DNA from: Streptomyces antimicrobicus
GTDB lineage: Bacteria; Actinomycetota; Actinomycetes; Streptomycetales; Streptomycetaceae
Direction: 5' to 3'
DNA: 42,902 nucleotides
NCBI RefSeq assembly: GCF_020532625.1
Contig: NZ_JAJAUY010000046.1
Span: 1 to 42,902, forward strand
Shown here: positions 42,835-42,902 of the stretch, piece by piece
Layout of the letters: each line of letters starts with the position of its first letter
Numbering within the stretch: position 1 is the first letter of the stretch
Position numbers and translations under genes: made by a program
The notes under the pieces: model-generated
Database searches by the model: none
What the model was told of the DNA's origin: nothing
The model's input: only the letters and a program-made list of their open reading frames with translations

Positions 42835-42902
42835 CCTATCGGTTTCGAGCGAACAAGCACACTCTGTAGTTGTGTTCTGCTCAAACCAGCAACTGTTCGT
42901 TG
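42835..42902 (-). other. 23S-5S spacer with processing stem
   Basis: The spacer upstream of the 5S gene includes an imperfect inverted repeat at 42841-42887 (GGTTT-GAGC-GAACA arms pairing with TGTTC-GCTC-AAACC), likely part of the rRNA processing structure. No tRNA is present in the visible part. Confidence 0.6.

Overview
The window is high-GC actinobacterial chromosome, very probably from Streptomyces or Kitasatospora. The evidence is the near-total G/C at third codon positions, the many GTG starts, the strong GGAGG-type ribosome sites, a Streptomyces-type 5S rRNA, a DmdR1/IdeR-type iron box, and a gene order (der-plsC-cmk-tyrA; parA-like gene-scpA-scpB-rluB; ald; pyrG; tlyA-NAD kinase-recN; siderophore permeases) that I recognise as conserved in that group. 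I cannot assign the species. I see no insertion sequence, prophage, CRISPR array or tRNA; this is conserved core chromosome with a few accessory-looking insertions.

Layout from left to right. Positions 548-2589 (minus) carry a WYL-domain regulator and a secreted Rpf/LysM muralytic protein; the latter has a long structured leader that may be a c-di-AMP riboswitch. Positions 2950-4459 (plus) carry two conserved Streptomyces proteins of unknown function. Positions 4519-8619 (minus) hold tyrA, cmk, a plsC-type acyltransferase and der, with the cmk and plsC frames overlapping. Positions 8730-10967 hold a YidB-like gene, a DUF952 gene, a Rieske lipoprotein and an RlaP-like nucleotidyltransferase. 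Positions 11079-12934 (minus) hold a two-gene operon, an NrtR-type Nudix regulator and an ADP-ribosylglycohydrolase, under a promoter whose -10 box lies inside a 23-bp palindrome. Positions 13019-17646 (minus) are one operon: ParA-like ATPase, a small basic protein, ScpA, ScpB and RluB-type pseudouridine synthase. ald, a STAND-type NTPase with tetratricopeptide repeats, an ADP-ribose Nudix hydrolase and pyrG follow, all on the minus strand (18006-23766).

Positions 24312-29291 (plus) carry a GH15 glucoamylase/trehalase, an FAD-linked oxidase and a PucR-type regulator. On the minus strand then lie a GT4 glycosyltransferase, recN between two perfect terminators, NAD kinase, tlyA and a small acidic protein; a near-leaderless SCP2-like gene (plus) follows. 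A siderophore ABC importer (two permeases and an ATPase, all with 4-nt overlaps) is headed by an iron box but has no binding protein. Next come a HAD-IIA phosphatase and a divergent DUF1015 gene. The window ends with a large Arg/Asp/Gly-repeat protein with a TPR-like domain, then the 3' end of an rRNA operon (terminator, 5S rRNA, spacer) on the minus strand.

The most interesting parts are the NAD/ADP-ribose module at 10245-12934 with its operator-promoter overlap, the two-hairpin leader next to the ribosome site of the STAND gene, the structured leader of the Rpf gene, and the 390-residue R/D/G low-complexity protein beside the rRNA operon.
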